NCBI RefSeq assembly: GCF_000226095.1
Contig: NC_016472.1
Location: forward strand, 7,254,001 to 7,318,000
DNA: 64,000 nucleotides
Source: Thermothelomyces thermophilus ATCC 42464
Taxonomy: Eukaryota; Ascomycota; Sordariomycetes; Sordariales; Chaetomiaceae
Direction: 5' to 3'
Part shown: positions 22,349 through 35,675 of the stretch, one piece after another
Layout of the letters: each line of letters begins with the position of its first letter
Numbering within the stretch: the first letter of the stretch is position 1
The notes under the pieces: model-generated
Seen by the model: only the letters and a program-made list of their open reading frames with translations
The model's database searches: none
What the model was told of the DNA's origin: nothing
Translations under genes and position numbers: made by a program

Positions 22349-25300
22349 TCAGATGAACATGCCTGCGGCCTTGTTCAGGGCTGTCTCGCCTTCAACCTCG
22401 ACAAGGTCTTCTTCATACTCCACCTCTGCATCCGAACCTTCTTCGACCTCGATTATCACCCCGCCGCCCCCCTCCCGCTCGGTAGGAGCAATTGGGTCAT
22501 CACACGGCGCGGGGTCAGTCCAGCCCTGGCTCTGACTCTGGCTATGGACACCGCCCCTTTCGTGACTGCAACCGCCGTCCCGCCACCCCTTACTCCTCCC
22601 ATCGGTCCCGCCATCACGACCAACCCCCCTAGCACTGTCGCCGCCGCCCCACACCTCAGCCGAGCTGAGCGTCCCCGTCATTGAGAACAGGCCGCCACGA
22701 ACAGAGAAGCTCTTGTATTGTACGGGTTCCCACTCCTCCTCCCTGTCCGTCGTCCCCTCAGTCTCCGACGCCGGAGCCGGCATGCTATTAGTGATAGGGT
22801 CCCAGCTGTCGTTGCTGTTGCTTGTGAGTGCTGCGTCCGAGACGACGGAGTCAAGCTCCGCACTCTGATTGCCGCTGCTGTGTGCTTCTTTGGTTCCGTC
22901 TTCGCTTTGAAGAACGGCGGTGGTAGGGTTGGTTGCGGCGACAGCTTCGGCCGCGGGCCGGGCTACTTGCGTCGTTGATGTTACGGTCGTTGTTATTCCT
23001 CCTCCTGCTTCTGCTGCTGCTGCTACTGTTGTTGTTGTTGTTGCTATAGTTTGCTGCTGCTGGGAGTCGAAAGGCTTGATCGGAGTAAGACATGGAGAGG
23101 AGTCAGGTGCGGAATCTGTGTCTGACGTTAAGAGGTCTAGGATGGTCGGGCTCGCGGCATTAGCACCTCTGGTGTCCAACGCCGCGAGCTCCTCTGCATT
23201 GCTACATGCCGTTTCCCGCGTAAAAGAATTAGCATCATCCAGGCCAATGCCCAGCTCCAGGAGCGTGGGAAAATCACTTCGTGTCTCCTGCTCTCCCTTT
23301 GACGCGCTCCCCGAGGTGGATTCCGTCGAGGAGTCGACGCCAACTGCATCGTCGATCCAGCAATGCCCGTTGTCGTCGTCGTCATCATCATCGTTGTGAC
23401 GAAGCAGGTGGAGGACCTCCCCGCGGTGGATTATCTGGCCGTCGCTCGTCCTGGTGCACTCCATATCGGCCAAGTCAACCTCTTCCTGCAGGTGCACCAC
23501 CTTGCCTGCTCCAGGTGTCGGCTTTGCTGCTGACGGGGTGACCCCAAGCTCTTGCTGATGAAGTTGATTCTCGGCGTCTAGTGCGATCTTGCCGAGCTCG
23601 GCCGGAAACAGCCACGGGAAGCTGATCAGCGGCATCGAGCGAGCTGAGACGCGACGCAAACCCACTGTCCCGTTGGGAAGCACATGCGGGTGGCGAGCCT
23701 CGTAAAGGGCAATCTTTGTCTCCTCCCAAGTAACTCGGTACATTCCGGCAATAAATTCCAGTTTGTCAAAACTATGCTCCTCCACCACTCCGAGGCACAG
23801 ATCGCGAAACTGCTTCTTGAGGCCAGCTGCCTCGCGGCCAACCCTCTCCTGAACCTTGTAGTCGGTTCCTACTCGGGGCTTGGACATGACAAATGTCGTC
23901 CAGACCTCGAATTCAGTCCTGATCTCAAGCTGTCCCATAATCCTACGCATGGCGATGTCGTACTGGCCCTTTATCTTCCTGGCCTCCTTGAGCAAATGAT
24001 TGCCCAGAGTATACCGCCCGAGAATGCGGTCGTCGAATGGCAGCGTGTAGTTGTCCTTGCTGTCGAATACTTCTTTCTCGACCATGTCGTAGAGCTTCCC
24101 GAGCACACTGGTGGAGTGATATGACCTGCTCCTGAGCTTCTCCATAAAGTGAGGATATCGACGCGGGTCGAGCTTCTTGTTCCACTGGGCAGGAACGCCA
24201 GTCTTGACGTAGTCAACTGCTGTCGAATGTAGCTCGGCAAGCTGAAGACCTGTATAAAATGTATGATTAGCAGCCCAACCATTATCCAAGGTAAAAAACG
24301 GACAGCGACTAACACTTCCAGTGTTTCGCGCCTTCAAGCTCGTAATCGGCCCTGGCGAGGTGAGCATGTGCGATCAAGGGCAACCTGTCATTTTTCATAA
24401 ACAAAACAAAAAAGAATGCCAGGCTCTTGGCAAGTGAAGCTCGCGATTCAATAGGTGGTTGCGGCGCGCTATAGTTCATGGGAGGATGGCCCCATTCTGC
24501 TGGGAGCAGTCTAGGGTCCCAGATGACGAAGAAGTCGTCTCCATCCAAATCGCCCCCTGAGCACATGCTTGGGACGTCCCTATCCCCTCGCAGTGGGAAA
24601 ACAACTACGTCCCGAAGATGGCGTAGCTGGGGCACGTCCACTGCTTCCACGACGCGGATGTCGCCAGGGTGCAGTGACGGATTGCGCCCTACGATGCAGA
24701 GACCAGTGACGACCTTGTACGCATGCCGATGATCTCTGTCAGGAACCTGAAAAAATATCTGAGGCAGCTGATCTCTTGAGACATTGCTTTGACCCTCGGT
24801 TGCCCGGGAATAGCCCCTGAGTGTCCCGGTCTCATCCACGCAACCGAGGACGAAAGCACCCTGCTCCACAACGAGTCTCGCTTTCTCCTTAAGGGCCTTG
24901 ATTGACCAAGATCTCCAGAGTTGGAGAACAGTGCGGACAAAGGGCTCGCGCGTGTGCATGAAGCCGTTGCGGAGCATGGAGGCGATGGTGGTTGTGGTCA
25001 GATTTTCATCCACATAGTTGTCGAGGAGCTCGACGGCCGTGTCCTTGTCCGTCATAGCAGCGTCGAAATTGGCAATCTGCGACGCCATCATGTCAATAAA
25101 GACTTCATCCGAAACTCCCAAGCACGAGAGGATCAGGATGGTCTGCCGATTCAAGGTCGCGCAGGAAAACTGAGAACACCGGATGATCTCCAGGCCGTTG
25201 TACTCGGCACAAAACTTCTCCTGAGATGGCCGAATGTGAATCTCGGTGCCCTTGACATTAGGCCATTGTACCAGGACTCCCTTACAGCCACCCATCCGGA

Positions 25301-27410
25301 ACTGAACTGCTGATGGCGGTCTGTCGAGTTTCCAGTCTTCGGCCACAAGACAGGCCAGAGGGAGAGATATCTTTCCAATGCCATCTGTGAAGCAGAACCC
25401 GTTCTCTGACTCAACGTCGGGGATTCTGGCAATGCGAGGAGACGAGATGCAATGCAGAAGGCGAGTGGTCGAGAAGCACTGCCCGAGCCGAGCAGCGAGT
25501 TTGGCGACCGAGGTAATGTGATCAAAATTACCCATCCATTGTCGTATAGAGTCACAGGTAACAGAACCATCTTCGGGCTCGCAAAAGAAGAAGGCAGCGG
25601 ATTCTCGAATCTGTGAGTTTCCAAAGGCAAGAAACTTCCAGTGCCACTTGCCCATCCGTATTCCCTGGGTCATGACGCGACAGACCCGAGCATAAAGCTC
25701 ATCGTCTCGGTCGACCTCGCAAGCCCTGATTCTCCCGTCTAACAGCTCATCGGTAAACTGAACGCGAAGAAAGTGGTCCTGAATGTGTTGGTAACGGCGA
25801 ACGACGCGGTTGCTTGTCTCCACGGTGGGCGTGCTGAAGTACATCCTAGTCGGCGTAACAATCGCCCGACGGATCAAGGCGCAGTAGTCGGGAATGTGGA
25901 GGGTGGCGGGATAGTAGGTCATGGCGCCATGGTCTTTGAACAGCTCTAGGGGGTCATGTATTGGGCGCCCTTGATCTGCCGCGTACTCCAGAATCAACCG
26001 CGCACGATTAGCAGCGCCCCAGTTAGCAGGGCCTGAGAAGGAGGAGAGTTTTTCGAGCCACTCGCGCCCAATGTTATACTCGCTCAAAATCCCGCGGGAG
26101 ACACAGACTTCGAGCTGATATCTGACGTCGAACGGCAGAGCAATGTGTGTCGAGGGCGAAAGAATGGCGAGATCGTTGCTCCAGGACAGGTTGGTCAACG
26201 GTCCTAAATGCGGATCGGACAGCATGTCCCAGAGCTCTGGGTCCCTCGATGGAATCTGCGCGAACTTCACATCGACGTTTGTGGTAATGTTCCACTCATG
26301 GAGATACGCTTCGATTATCAGCCATTGCTCTTCAGCCGGCTTTTCCAGGTGAAGCAAGTAGGTTGTCCAGCGGCCAATGTCTATTGGCTCTGCTTCCTCG
26401 TCAAGAGATATCGGCTGGGTAGGGGGGCTCTGTGAGTCAGGCTTGATCTCAACGGCCCGATGCCAAAGCTCGTCCTCACCCCAGACCAGACGGTCCGTCC
26501 AAGCCGTCCCACTCAGTTTAGTCTGTTTCTTTCGAGCCAAGGGGGCGTCTTTGAGGCGTATGGAGAGAAGACCAGAGCAACCACTCCCGGTAGCGCTTCT
26601 GTGGATCCCTTGAATGATACCAAACTTCATGTCGAGGCGGTAATATTGCCTCTCCCCGCTGATGAGGTAGGGGAAATGAATAGTCAGCATCTGCCGGCGG
26701 AAATCTGCGGTCAGTTTCAGTTCCAGATTGCTACTCAATGGAGTAATCTCCCTTTTTGACATGAAGATTGTCGGCCGAGTTAGGAGACCAAAGGTCAGTC
26801 TCTGGAGCCTAAGGCTGATCGAGGCAGGGCAGGTGTTTCCAAGCGGCGTTGTCAGGGTGGGCTCTTTGCGATGCGGCGTGGCAAACTCGACTTGAGCCCA
26901 CGACCAAGGTCCGCCGAGGTTATGTCTGCATTTCCCTTCTTGGAAGAAACCAAGATCAGTGGGCGGAGGTTCGAAGCGGATCTTTGCGGACCGGTAATTG
27001 CTCCTCGATGGGCTGTCGAGTTCAACCCACACGACATTGCCGAACTTGGCGAAGAACTTGCTGACGTCCCACGGGTTAACGGTTGTGGGTATGGGTTTGA
27101 TGACCATGGTGGCGCTCTTTCCGGAGCTCCAGGCCGAAGGGAGCACCACTGCTGGCTGGGATGATGACAGTGGGCGCGGAGCCGGCGAGGGGGTTGCGGT
27201 GATGGAGCCATTCTGGGTGTTCCTGAATTGCCCTGCTACCGGTCCTGGTCGTCGACGGAGGGGTCCTTGTTCGTGGTGTCTCTGCCGAGGCCTTTCAATG
27301 CTAGAAATTGAGGCACCTGCCGCTGCTCTCCGTTGCTGCACCTTGACGCGCCCGTTATGTGCACCTTGCAGGAGAAGGTGCTGGAAGTCCCCATCCAGAG
27401 GGTTCGTCAT
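22349..27410 (-). CDS. Cellular RNA-dependent RNA polymerase (RNA silencing)
   Basis: Two exons, 27410-24314 and 24249-22349, joined by a 64-nt intron with donor GTTAGT; the splice restores HWKCLQLAELHS and gives 1665 residues. The enzyme copies single-stranded RNA into double-stranded RNA for Dicer, in quelling or meiotic silencing. After a disordered N-terminus an RRM-like fold (IKPIPTTVNPWDVSKFF) sits at about residues 100-155. The polymerase core runs from about 530 to 1150 and has FTDGIGKISLPLA, FRMGGCKGVLVQWP and the catalytic CSGGDLDGDDFFVIWD, whose three Asp bind metal. ELHSTAVDYVKTGVPA follows and is typical of the family. About 450 residues beyond the polymerase are acidic, Ser/Thr-rich and low in complexity. 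It belongs with the Neurospora SAD-1/RRP-3 and S. pombe Rdp1 class; I cannot decide which paralogue. The polymerase call is firm, the far C-terminus less so. Confidence 0.9.
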
Positions 27411-29229
27411 TGTGTCTTCTGGCTCGGATCGGTTAGGAAGGCGCCACGTGCAAACGCGTGCCGCAGCGTCCTACACCGTAGGTCCTGCCTTCAGGAGAAT
27501 GTGCAAAACGTAGGGAAATCGAAAGGTTCAGCTGGATCTGCTATGAAGAAAGAGAAGAGGTGCAAATCTGGGCCCGCCGGCACAAGCAAGAAACGCAAAA
27601 GAAAGCAAGCCACGAGAAAGTAGGATGGCCTAATCTAGGCCAACTACTGGCAAGAGAAACTCCGCGCGCCGGGCACAACGTTTGCGAACTCGGTAAGATG
27701 GAAGAAGAGCAGAGCCGTCCCGGCTTGAGCTCCTCTCATCCTCGCCAAAATCCACCATATAAGGAATGGATGAGAGAGTGAAGGACGGCGTCGACGCAAA
27801 AGGCAGGAGTGCAAGATAGGTAGCAGGCGTGAAAGGTGGGAAAGGAGAGTTCCTGTCGGAGATAGAGAAACAGGAAGTCCAATTGAAGAGCAGGCAGCTG
27901 AAAGTTGGAGGGGTTGGGGGCTGGGGGTTCGGGCCTGAGCAGCTGTTAGACCGTGGATTGGAGATGAGCTCCAAGCACGGCGAGTTTGGTGTGTTTCCGT
28001 TGAGTGCGTTGGCAACCGGTCAACTACAACTGCTGGTTGACGTCGCAAACACGTCCTTGTTGAACGTAGGGAGGCTGGCAACAAGGTGCAACTGCTACTC
28101 TCTATCTGATTCCGTGACCGGGATCGACTAGGGCTTGGGGGAAGTTAGCGACTGCTACCTGCAACAGGACGACGAGAGGGCGCAAATTATGGCAGTACCT
28201 CAGTTCTTAGATGTTTGGGTGACTTTTGCTAACACTGACACCATTATCAAGTCGAGATGTTTGAAGTGCCTCAAGCAGACGACTCCACTGGCGTGTTTGC
28301 GCGTGTGGAAATCCAAAGATCTGCTTGGGCTAAATTTCAATTGCTTTGCCCGAAAGCTGAGAATTTGTTGGTATTGCCTGCTTCACGGCATATGAATCAG
28401 CAGGAACTGTGAAGCAAGCCACTACCAGTGTAAATTCCATTCCGTTTGCGATGGCAGGAAGGAGCAGCTCTTCTCCCAGCAAACCTCCACCTCTTCCCGA
28501 TCTCTTGAGCAACAGTTTAAGTCTTACAGTGTGGAACATTTGCGTCACGGAGCGGTGAATGAAGCGTAGCGTAAGTATCTTCCTGTACGAATGCTAAGGC
28601 AAGGTAAGCTCTTGAACTCGTTAGAAGCCTGTATCGAGTCTCCTGGTAATTAGTAGTTCTGGGAGCCGGACTTCGTCGCACGTTCGATGAAAAGAGCCTC
28701 GATATGTCTGGTCGTGCTGCCCTACCTTTGCCTGAGCACAGGTTACTCTCCTATCGCAGGACAAAAGAACATGAAGAGCAGACATAAGGAAATCGCACAA
28801 CCACCTTTTTCTGGCTGTTTGCCTATCTAACGCCGTCTGCTCCGAGAACAACAAAATACTCCTAGGAATGTAGCTAACAGAAAAAGTATTATTAGGTTCC
28901 CTAAAACCGTGAATGCAAGAACCCAGCAAATGCCAAACTTAAATGCACCGTGTCCCAATAGCAATGCTCCGTAGCTTTTTTTTTCTTTTCTTGTTTCGGA
29001 TCTCCCGGCTTTTGATGTTCCGTTCCTACTTGGCTTGGATCGCTGCGCCAATGCAATGCGTCTCATCCATGACCGTGCCGTTCCCGCCATGCTTGTAACC
29101 ATGCCGCTCCGTTGTTTTTCCCTCTCCCTTTTTGTTTGTTCTTTTTCGTTCGTTTTTTCTTATACGTGGGTGGTCCAATGCCGCGTAGGTAAAGCACCTT
29201 AGGTAAGCAAGAGAGCTGGTACGCGTTCC
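27411..29229. other. Intergenic region between polymerase and lactate dehydrogenase genes
   Basis: About 1.8 kb with only short, compositionally odd frames. It includes the 5' flank of the polymerase gene, a T-rich stretch near 29100-29160 and a CCTTAGGTA motif at about 29196. I see no supportable gene. Confidence 0.6.
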
Positions 29230-31386
29230 TTAGCGCTGCCTGTCAAATATCTTGCCGGGATTCCTGCAATGATTGTTAGCAACCTTGTCCACAAGATGCC
29301 TTATTGGCCAAGGTAGGATGCCGGGAGAGAAGACTAACATGATCCAGTTAGGGTCGAGGGCTGTCTTGATGGCTTTCTGTGGTGCGGTTGTGTTAGCCTC
29401 GACAATCAGATTGGAGCCATCATATTCATTCCTGGTCGAATCTTACCATGACCCCAAGCGTATCATGCCCGACCTCCCAGACGAGGGATTCCTTTTTGCC
29501 CCAGCCGATGGAGTGCTCGCCGGTGCAGGTGCCCTCCATCTCCAGCGCCCTCTTCACCATGTTCTTGACACAGGTTTCGACTTTCTCCCGTTCTACCGGG
29601 TCCTGCCGGTTGTAGATGATACTCTCGTGGAAGTTACCGTCCCCGATATGACCGAGGATGCTGGCGAAGAGGCCCAGATCATCCATCTCTTTCTTGCTGA
29701 CCTCGATGATGTCGGCAAGCCTGCTGAATGGTACAGCTACATCGGTGCTCCCTAGGAGAAAAAAAAAGGAAAAGGAAGAAAGAGGGTCAGTCGTTGCAGT
29801 TCATGACAGACGAGAAAAAGTGTTGGCCAGTATTAGACTTACAGACTTCCTCGCCATCTTTGCGCAGTGAAAGCATGGACCACAGAGACTCCTTGCGGGC
29901 GGACCAAAGCAGCTTCTGTTCCCTGGCGTCCTTTGCAAACTCGAAATTGCTTCCTTTGTTGGCCTTCGTGATCTTTTGCACCTTGCTGATGTTCTCCTTG
30001 ACGCTGGCCTTGGTTCCGGAGAACTTGAAGAAGAGAGTCGGCATCTCCTTCCAAACCCTCGGCGCGGTCGCTCCTCCCATGTTGACGACCTTCATCTGGA
30101 CCTCGTCCATGATCTCCATGGCGGCGACGGGAATTCCGGACTGCATCACCTCGGCGGCGGCAGAGGCGGCGTCTCGAATTGTCGGGAACGTGACGACCGC
30201 GACGGAGAACTCCTCCGGGACAACGGCGAGCTTGAGGGTCGCCTCCGTTACGAGCCCGAGGGTACCCTCGGAACCGACAAAGAGGCCGTTGAGGTTGTAG
30301 CCTGCCGACGACTTGCGCGGTCGCCGCCTCGTCTTGATGACGGTGCCGTCTGCCAGGACCACGGTCAGGTTGATCACCCAGTCCTTCATCGTCCCGTACT
30401 TGACAGCGTTGGTGCCGGAGCAGTTGGTCCCGATCATGCCGCCGATCTTGGCGCTGGGGCCTGATGGCTGTCAGTCCATCGTCCATCGTCCATCGAGGGG
30501 TGGGGAAGGGGCCGCGACACGAATGCGAGAGAAAGGGGGACGGGACGAACCAGGGTCAATGGGGAAGAAGAGCCCGCTGCCCATCTTGGCGAGCTGCTCG
30601 TTCAGGTCCTGCCAGCCAATGCTCGGTTGGACCACGACGTCCATATCCTCTTTGTTGAATTGGACGATCTTGTCCATGTAGGCAAAGTCGACGCTGATGC
30701 CGCCAAAGGGGGCAGAGAAGTTCCCCTCCAGGCTCGAACCGCCCGAGTAGGGGATGATTGGCACGCAATACTTGTTACAGATGCGTGCGATAATTGATAC
30801 GTGCTCCGTCGACCGCGGGTAAGCCACCGCGACCGGCAGCCCTTCCGGGTTGACTGTCGACCATTCGGAGTATCCGTGGGCGAGCAGATCCTCGGGATCG
30901 ATGGAGATGATATCCTCCTCTCTGATTTCCTGACGGATTTCCTCCAAGGCCTGCAACAAGCCGCACCGTTCAAAAGTCGATTAGTGACTTGCCGATCTCT
31001 GGTGCTCGACAGCCGGCATCCGCGATGCCGAATGCGTTGTTTTTCGAAGGTAGGGGTGAGGCACGTACCTGCTCCATCCCGCGCATGCTCGCATACCGGG
31101 GTGCCGGGAACGCGCCGTCAAGCAGCACGGAGCCGGGAAAGCCCCGATGGGCCAGCTCGGACACGCCCCAGCCAAGCAAGCCGGTCGCTGTGGCTAGGGC
31201 GATGACGGCCGGCAGCGACCATGCCGAGGCGGTCCGAGAAGCCTGGCCGTCGCCACTGGCAGCGGCACGCCGAAAAGCGGAAGTGGTGCTGAAGCGCCGC
31301 CGGACAGTGGGGCCGGAATTGTAGAGTGTGCCGGCCAGGGATCGGCCAAGAGGCCTCGCCGCCCTGACGAATCTGTTTGCCGACAT
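29230..31386 (-). CDS. DLD1: Mitochondrial D-lactate dehydrogenase (cytochrome c)
   Basis: Six exons: 31386-31069, 30950-30551, 30460-29843, 29751-29447, 29376-29339 and 29263-29230, with all phases consistent, giving 570 residues. An in-frame ATG at 31458 would add 24 residues. The N-terminus is Arg/Ser-rich like a mitochondrial presequence, followed by a hydrophobic helix at about residues 55-75 that would anchor it in the inner membrane. Exon 2 holds the FAD-binding PCMH block (PRSTEHVSIIARICNK, PYSGGSSLEGNFSAPFGG). Exon 3 has the flavin loop (GTNCSGTNAVKYGTMKDW, KSSAGYNLNGLFVGSEGTLG). Exon 4 carries GHIGDGNFH and GTCTGEHSIGWGKK, the substrate/metal His motifs. Exons 5 and 6 give ALDPNWIMNPGKIFD, the usual C-terminus. 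It oxidises D-lactate to pyruvate and passes electrons to cytochrome c. The last two exons are only 38 and 34 nt. Confidence 0.93.
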
Positions 31387-31756
31387 GCAGGGTTTGACAA
31401 GCCGCAGGATGCACAGCGCGGAAGCCGCTTGTTTCTCTGGGTTGGCAGATCGTAACAACGGAACCCCCTGTGACTGGGTTAACTAGCTTCCCGTCTTCGG
31501 CGGGACTTGGCCGCGCTGGGCTACTTGTAGAGTCTCTTTTTTTTCAGCCAGCCGAAATCCCTGGGCGGAGCGAGCCCGGAATGGCCTCGTTAGTGCTGGG
31601 GCCGGCAATCCTCGATTAGTCTGACGCTTGCCGTTCGTGTTAAGCCGGCAATACCCACTCTCTTGGCCGGCACTGACCGACACATCCGACAACGGGGCAG
31701 AGCGGGTTCTAGCCGAGATCGACCCTTTCCTTAGTTTTGAATGTTTGTTTGTTTTT

Positions 31757-31802
31757 TTGTGTGTGTGTGTGTTTGTGTGTGCGTGTGCAAGTGTGTGTGT
31801 AT
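31757..31802. repeat. TG dinucleotide microsatellite
   Basis: Imperfect TG/GTGTGC repeats, about 370 bp upstream of the lactate dehydrogenase start. This is Z-DNA-prone alternating purine/pyrimidine sequence. Confidence 0.8.
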
Positions 31803-34800
31803 ATAACCGAGGGGGGGAGAGAGAGAGTCTTGTGTGAGAGAGAGGCCCAAAGAGTGGAGCAACTTTCCACCGAGAAACGACTACTCCGTAAGAGAGGCGA
31901 AGAAAGAGAATCGAGAGAACTACACTACGGCAGAACCATAGCGGACAACAGATAGTTACGGTTCCTCTCTGTCGTGTCGTGTCGCGGCCTTTAATAATAA
32001 CGTCTCTGAGTTTCCTCATTCGGACCGGTGTGCAGCTTGAGTGGAGCAGCAACCGACCCAATCAAGCCGTGCGGGTAACTAAACCAAGCCATGTCCGGCG
32101 GAGAGGGCGGTTGAGTTGTTAGAGCCGGGGGGCCAAAGGGGAGCCGCTGGCTGGCACAGGTGTGATGTGTGATGGGTCGTGGATCGTGGGCAGAGAAGAA
32201 GGGGGCCACTGTCAGCCAAGAGAAGCAGCTTAGTCCGCTGCCCATGTTGTGCGCCAGCCCGAGAGGTAAAAAGCTGGGCAGGTTTTTGAGTCGAGAACAT
32301 GCGCATCGCATGGATGAATCTACTGCGTACCTGATGTGTGTACATACAGCAATGCACAGTACCTGTCCGTGTATGTAGGTAGGTACATATATCGCACTTT
32401 TACGCACCTAGCTACCTCGTGTAGGTACATACATGTCACTACGGAGAACCGAGGACCGAAGGGCAAGGTTGATTAGCGTACTGCAAGCGGTAGAGAAAAA
32501 GGAAAGCCAGGCCAAGTAGTGTGGCTGACGGATCTGGCAAGGCGAGCGTGACTCTGTCAGTTTAGTTTTAGTTAATTACACACCCACTCAACGAGGGCTC
32601 GACGGCGTGGGGGTAAAGCTGAGAGGAGGACTCGAGTGACTCGAGTCTCACCACCCGTGCTGACAAGCAGTTACACAACCAATTTTTCAGGAAAATAAAA
32701 ATGACACGGTTATGTCAGCACAATTGATGCGGTGTAAGTGAAAGAGAAAAAAAAAAGTTTATGACGTGGAACGTCTTCTATTGCAGTTTCCGGCTTACCG
32801 CGAATGGATCGTAACCACGCGACCATCGTGCAGCCAGCCTGCGGGGAAGGTCATGGGATGGAATTATTGTACGGATACTGTATTCCGTACATGGGGACGG
32901 ATTGTCGGTGGATTGAGGGTCTCGGCGGTTGGGATCGCCGCAACCTAGCATGCCACGCACCCGGGACTCGCTTCCTGGCGTGGCCTCGATGCTTGAAGCC
33001 AAAATGTTACCTGGAACCCAACCATGGGACTTCTCTCTGACGAGATCTCAGGGCTCAAGACCCAGAGTGTTGGGACTCGGATTTTGAAAGTCTCGGTTGT
33101 GTTCGAAAAGAAGGGACCCAATGAGATTCACGGCCAGCGCCAAGCCTTGCTCTTTCCCTGCGTTTCGACCCACACGGGTAATCTGTAGTGTTGTATGTAA
33201 TCCGTACTCTCCAACCTCAATCCACCAACCAGAAGTTTCCTAACATTCAAAAACATGCGGCTAGCAATATGAATCGACACTCAAACAAAAAGAGGTGGAA
33301 AGAAAGAAACCCGGCATGTGTAGATCTTCCAGTGCGGCTACATACTTGCCAAGTCCTCGAGAGCCCAAGCTCGCCGCCGGGAGTCGAATGCATTTCGGCC
33401 TGAATGATGGGACGATCGTCACTTGTTCAGGGCATGGGGCGGTCTGCAATGCAGAGAGCATCGAATCGCAAGACTTCGAACATACACTACCCGACCGCCC
33501 TCCCCCACGATCTTGAAGCTTGCTCGTGGGGACTTTCCTATCTAGTGTACTCCGCACGTACACTACTAGCTCAGAAGCAACCAAATCGTCCCCACCCCAT
33601 CGACATCTGACTGCAAGGAACACCAAACGTGCATAAGGGCTTCCTGCACATCTACAAGCGATAGCTTCATCGGCCTGTTTCTCATGATTAATGTGCTTAG
33701 GGCCGCTCTTGTACGAGGTTCACCCCGGCTATACGCTGCCGCAGTCATCTCTCAGCTCCCGACTTAACGCAGTTCAGGTGGGATCGAATGAGATTAAAGA
33801 AACAAAGGGAGGGGGGAATAAGCAAACTCTCGAGCGTCGTCGCACCAGGGGCGGGAACCCATAATACCCAAGCACCTGGAAAGGCGAGGGTCCAGGAGTG
33901 GCAAAGGGCGCCCAAAGCCTCGCCAGCCACCGAACCCAGTCTCTCGGATTCGCTCGTGCGACTCGACCGGAGTATGGATTAGACTGGGGCAATTCAGGGC
34001 TGGACATCTTAAGCTTGCTCTCAACCAGGCGGCGTGGCCGAGCAATCCTTGAACAGAAAACAAAAGGCACGCCATTCTGCGAGCCCAGGTAGGCGACGAG
34101 CAATCGAAGAAGCACATACTGTACCTCTCCATGGTATAAGCCCATCCGGGAGCAGACTAAATGCCACAGAGCCTCCTCCGTCGAGAAACTTACAACCCTG
34201 TGTCCTTGGTCTGCAGTCGCACAGGGACACCTCCAACCTACCATCGGGATCGTCCAAGAGTGGCTCGATGCCATATACCCACCCCGCACTACCGGGATCC
34301 GGGTGTAACCCAATTCCACCAGGCGGCAACTCAAATCCAGCTCTCTAGGTGTGTGTTCCTGCCTATGACAAACCGGACTGCCCATTATGTCTCTTAAAGC
34401 TTACCAAACGTCGCTACACCGATTACCCAATCGAAACGTTTGTGCAGCCCCAGGTCACTTCCTGCAAATGAAACCTCTCGCCGGCCGGCCCTGGGAAACA
34501 GCATAATGAAGGCGGTCCTTCGGAATATCTGGGGAACTAAAACAAGACACACCATACGTGACCCGCCAGCCCGCAGCATACTACGTGCCGCATGTATGCA
34601 CATACACAGTCTCATCTCATGGAGTGTGACCCGGGAAAAACTTCCATTCCCTTGTCCATTTCCTTGTCCTTTCACTTCCCTACCTCTTTCGTCTACCGCC
34701 AATTTGCCGCCTTTCAACCCCCTCCCCCCGCTTCTTTCTTCCTCCCCCGCCGCGGTCCGGCCCCCTCGTCTGTTCATTTACATGCATGAGGGATCTAGAA

Positions 34801-34804
34801 AAGC

Positions 34805-34820
34805 GGGGGGGGGGGGGGGG
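34805..34820. repeat. G16 homopolymer
   Basis: Sixteen consecutive G within intergenic DNA; one of several long G/C runs in this window. Confidence 0.9.
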
Positions 34821-35675
34821 TTGGGGATGGAGCGTCCGGATCTAGTCCTCATACAACGTAGCATCTCAAATCCCTTACTTTTACGCATCCCAGGACGCCG
34901 AGGAAAGGAGGACCGGAATGAATGAAGGAGGGAGCCCATGAATGCTCTCTCAGCCGAGTTCGCTATTGCAACGATTGCTCTACAGATCATGTAGAAGTAG
35001 TTTTTGCTTTTACCTCACCATGTATGTATGGGACGGAAAGTACTCTTGGTTCGAACACCGAGAGATGCAGCCAACGAATCTCAGCCTGATTGTCTCACTC
35101 ATCGCACCGCTCCATAGCACGAACAAGCTATAGGGGTTGTTATGATTCGCTCCCTCTTGAGAAAGAGGCAGCGGCAGTAGAGTCTTCCTGGAAAATTGTA
35201 ATTGGTTATAAGTATCGTTTGCAGGGCATGGACTAGTTTTTTTTTCTTCGGGCGTATCGACCGAGGATAGCGCTCCAATGCGCGTTGTGAGATTCTCGCC
35301 GCTTCGAAGGGATGCGGTTGGAGCGGCAAGAATGAGAAAAGAGAATGCCTGGCAACTCCACGAATGAGCGTTTTTTTGGGGAGGCTGTGCGAAAAACAGA
35401 AGAGACTGGTCGCGCGATGAAAGAAACGTAGGATATTCGGAAAAAAAAAAAAAAACAAAGTCATGAGATACAAACGCACAAGCATACGCAAGAGTCATGT
35501 CCCATCATGCAGAAGGGCAGTCCAGTTTACGGGCCGATTCCAGACCCGGGTATACCGGTCAGCAAGAGGGTCGCTTGCCAAACCTAAACTACTAAAGTGA
35601 CATCCGGTACTCCATCCAGCATGCTTTTGTAAGACCAGCAACCTCATGCCCTGCCCATTCCCGTAGTTATCCCCT

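Larger units (their letters stand above)
31387..35675. other. Long gene-poor region
   Basis: About 4.3 kb with no recognised gene. It holds a TG microsatellite (about 31757-31802), an exact TACTCCGTA at 31882, TAGGTAC motif clusters at 32371-32439 and a G16 run at 34805-34820. The longest frame, 203 residues on the minus strand at 33774-34385, has no domain and a composition unlike the neighbouring genes, so it is not called. The final few hundred bases are the 3' flank of RPS4. Confidence 0.55.

Noticed and set aside
33300-33400. tRNA-like TTCGA loop sequences
   Set aside because: No acceptor or anticodon stem could be folded around them; likewise at about 35045.
33774-34385. 203-residue minus-strand frame
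   Set aside because: No recognisable domain, Arg/Pro/Cys-rich chance composition, and overlapping frames on the other strand.
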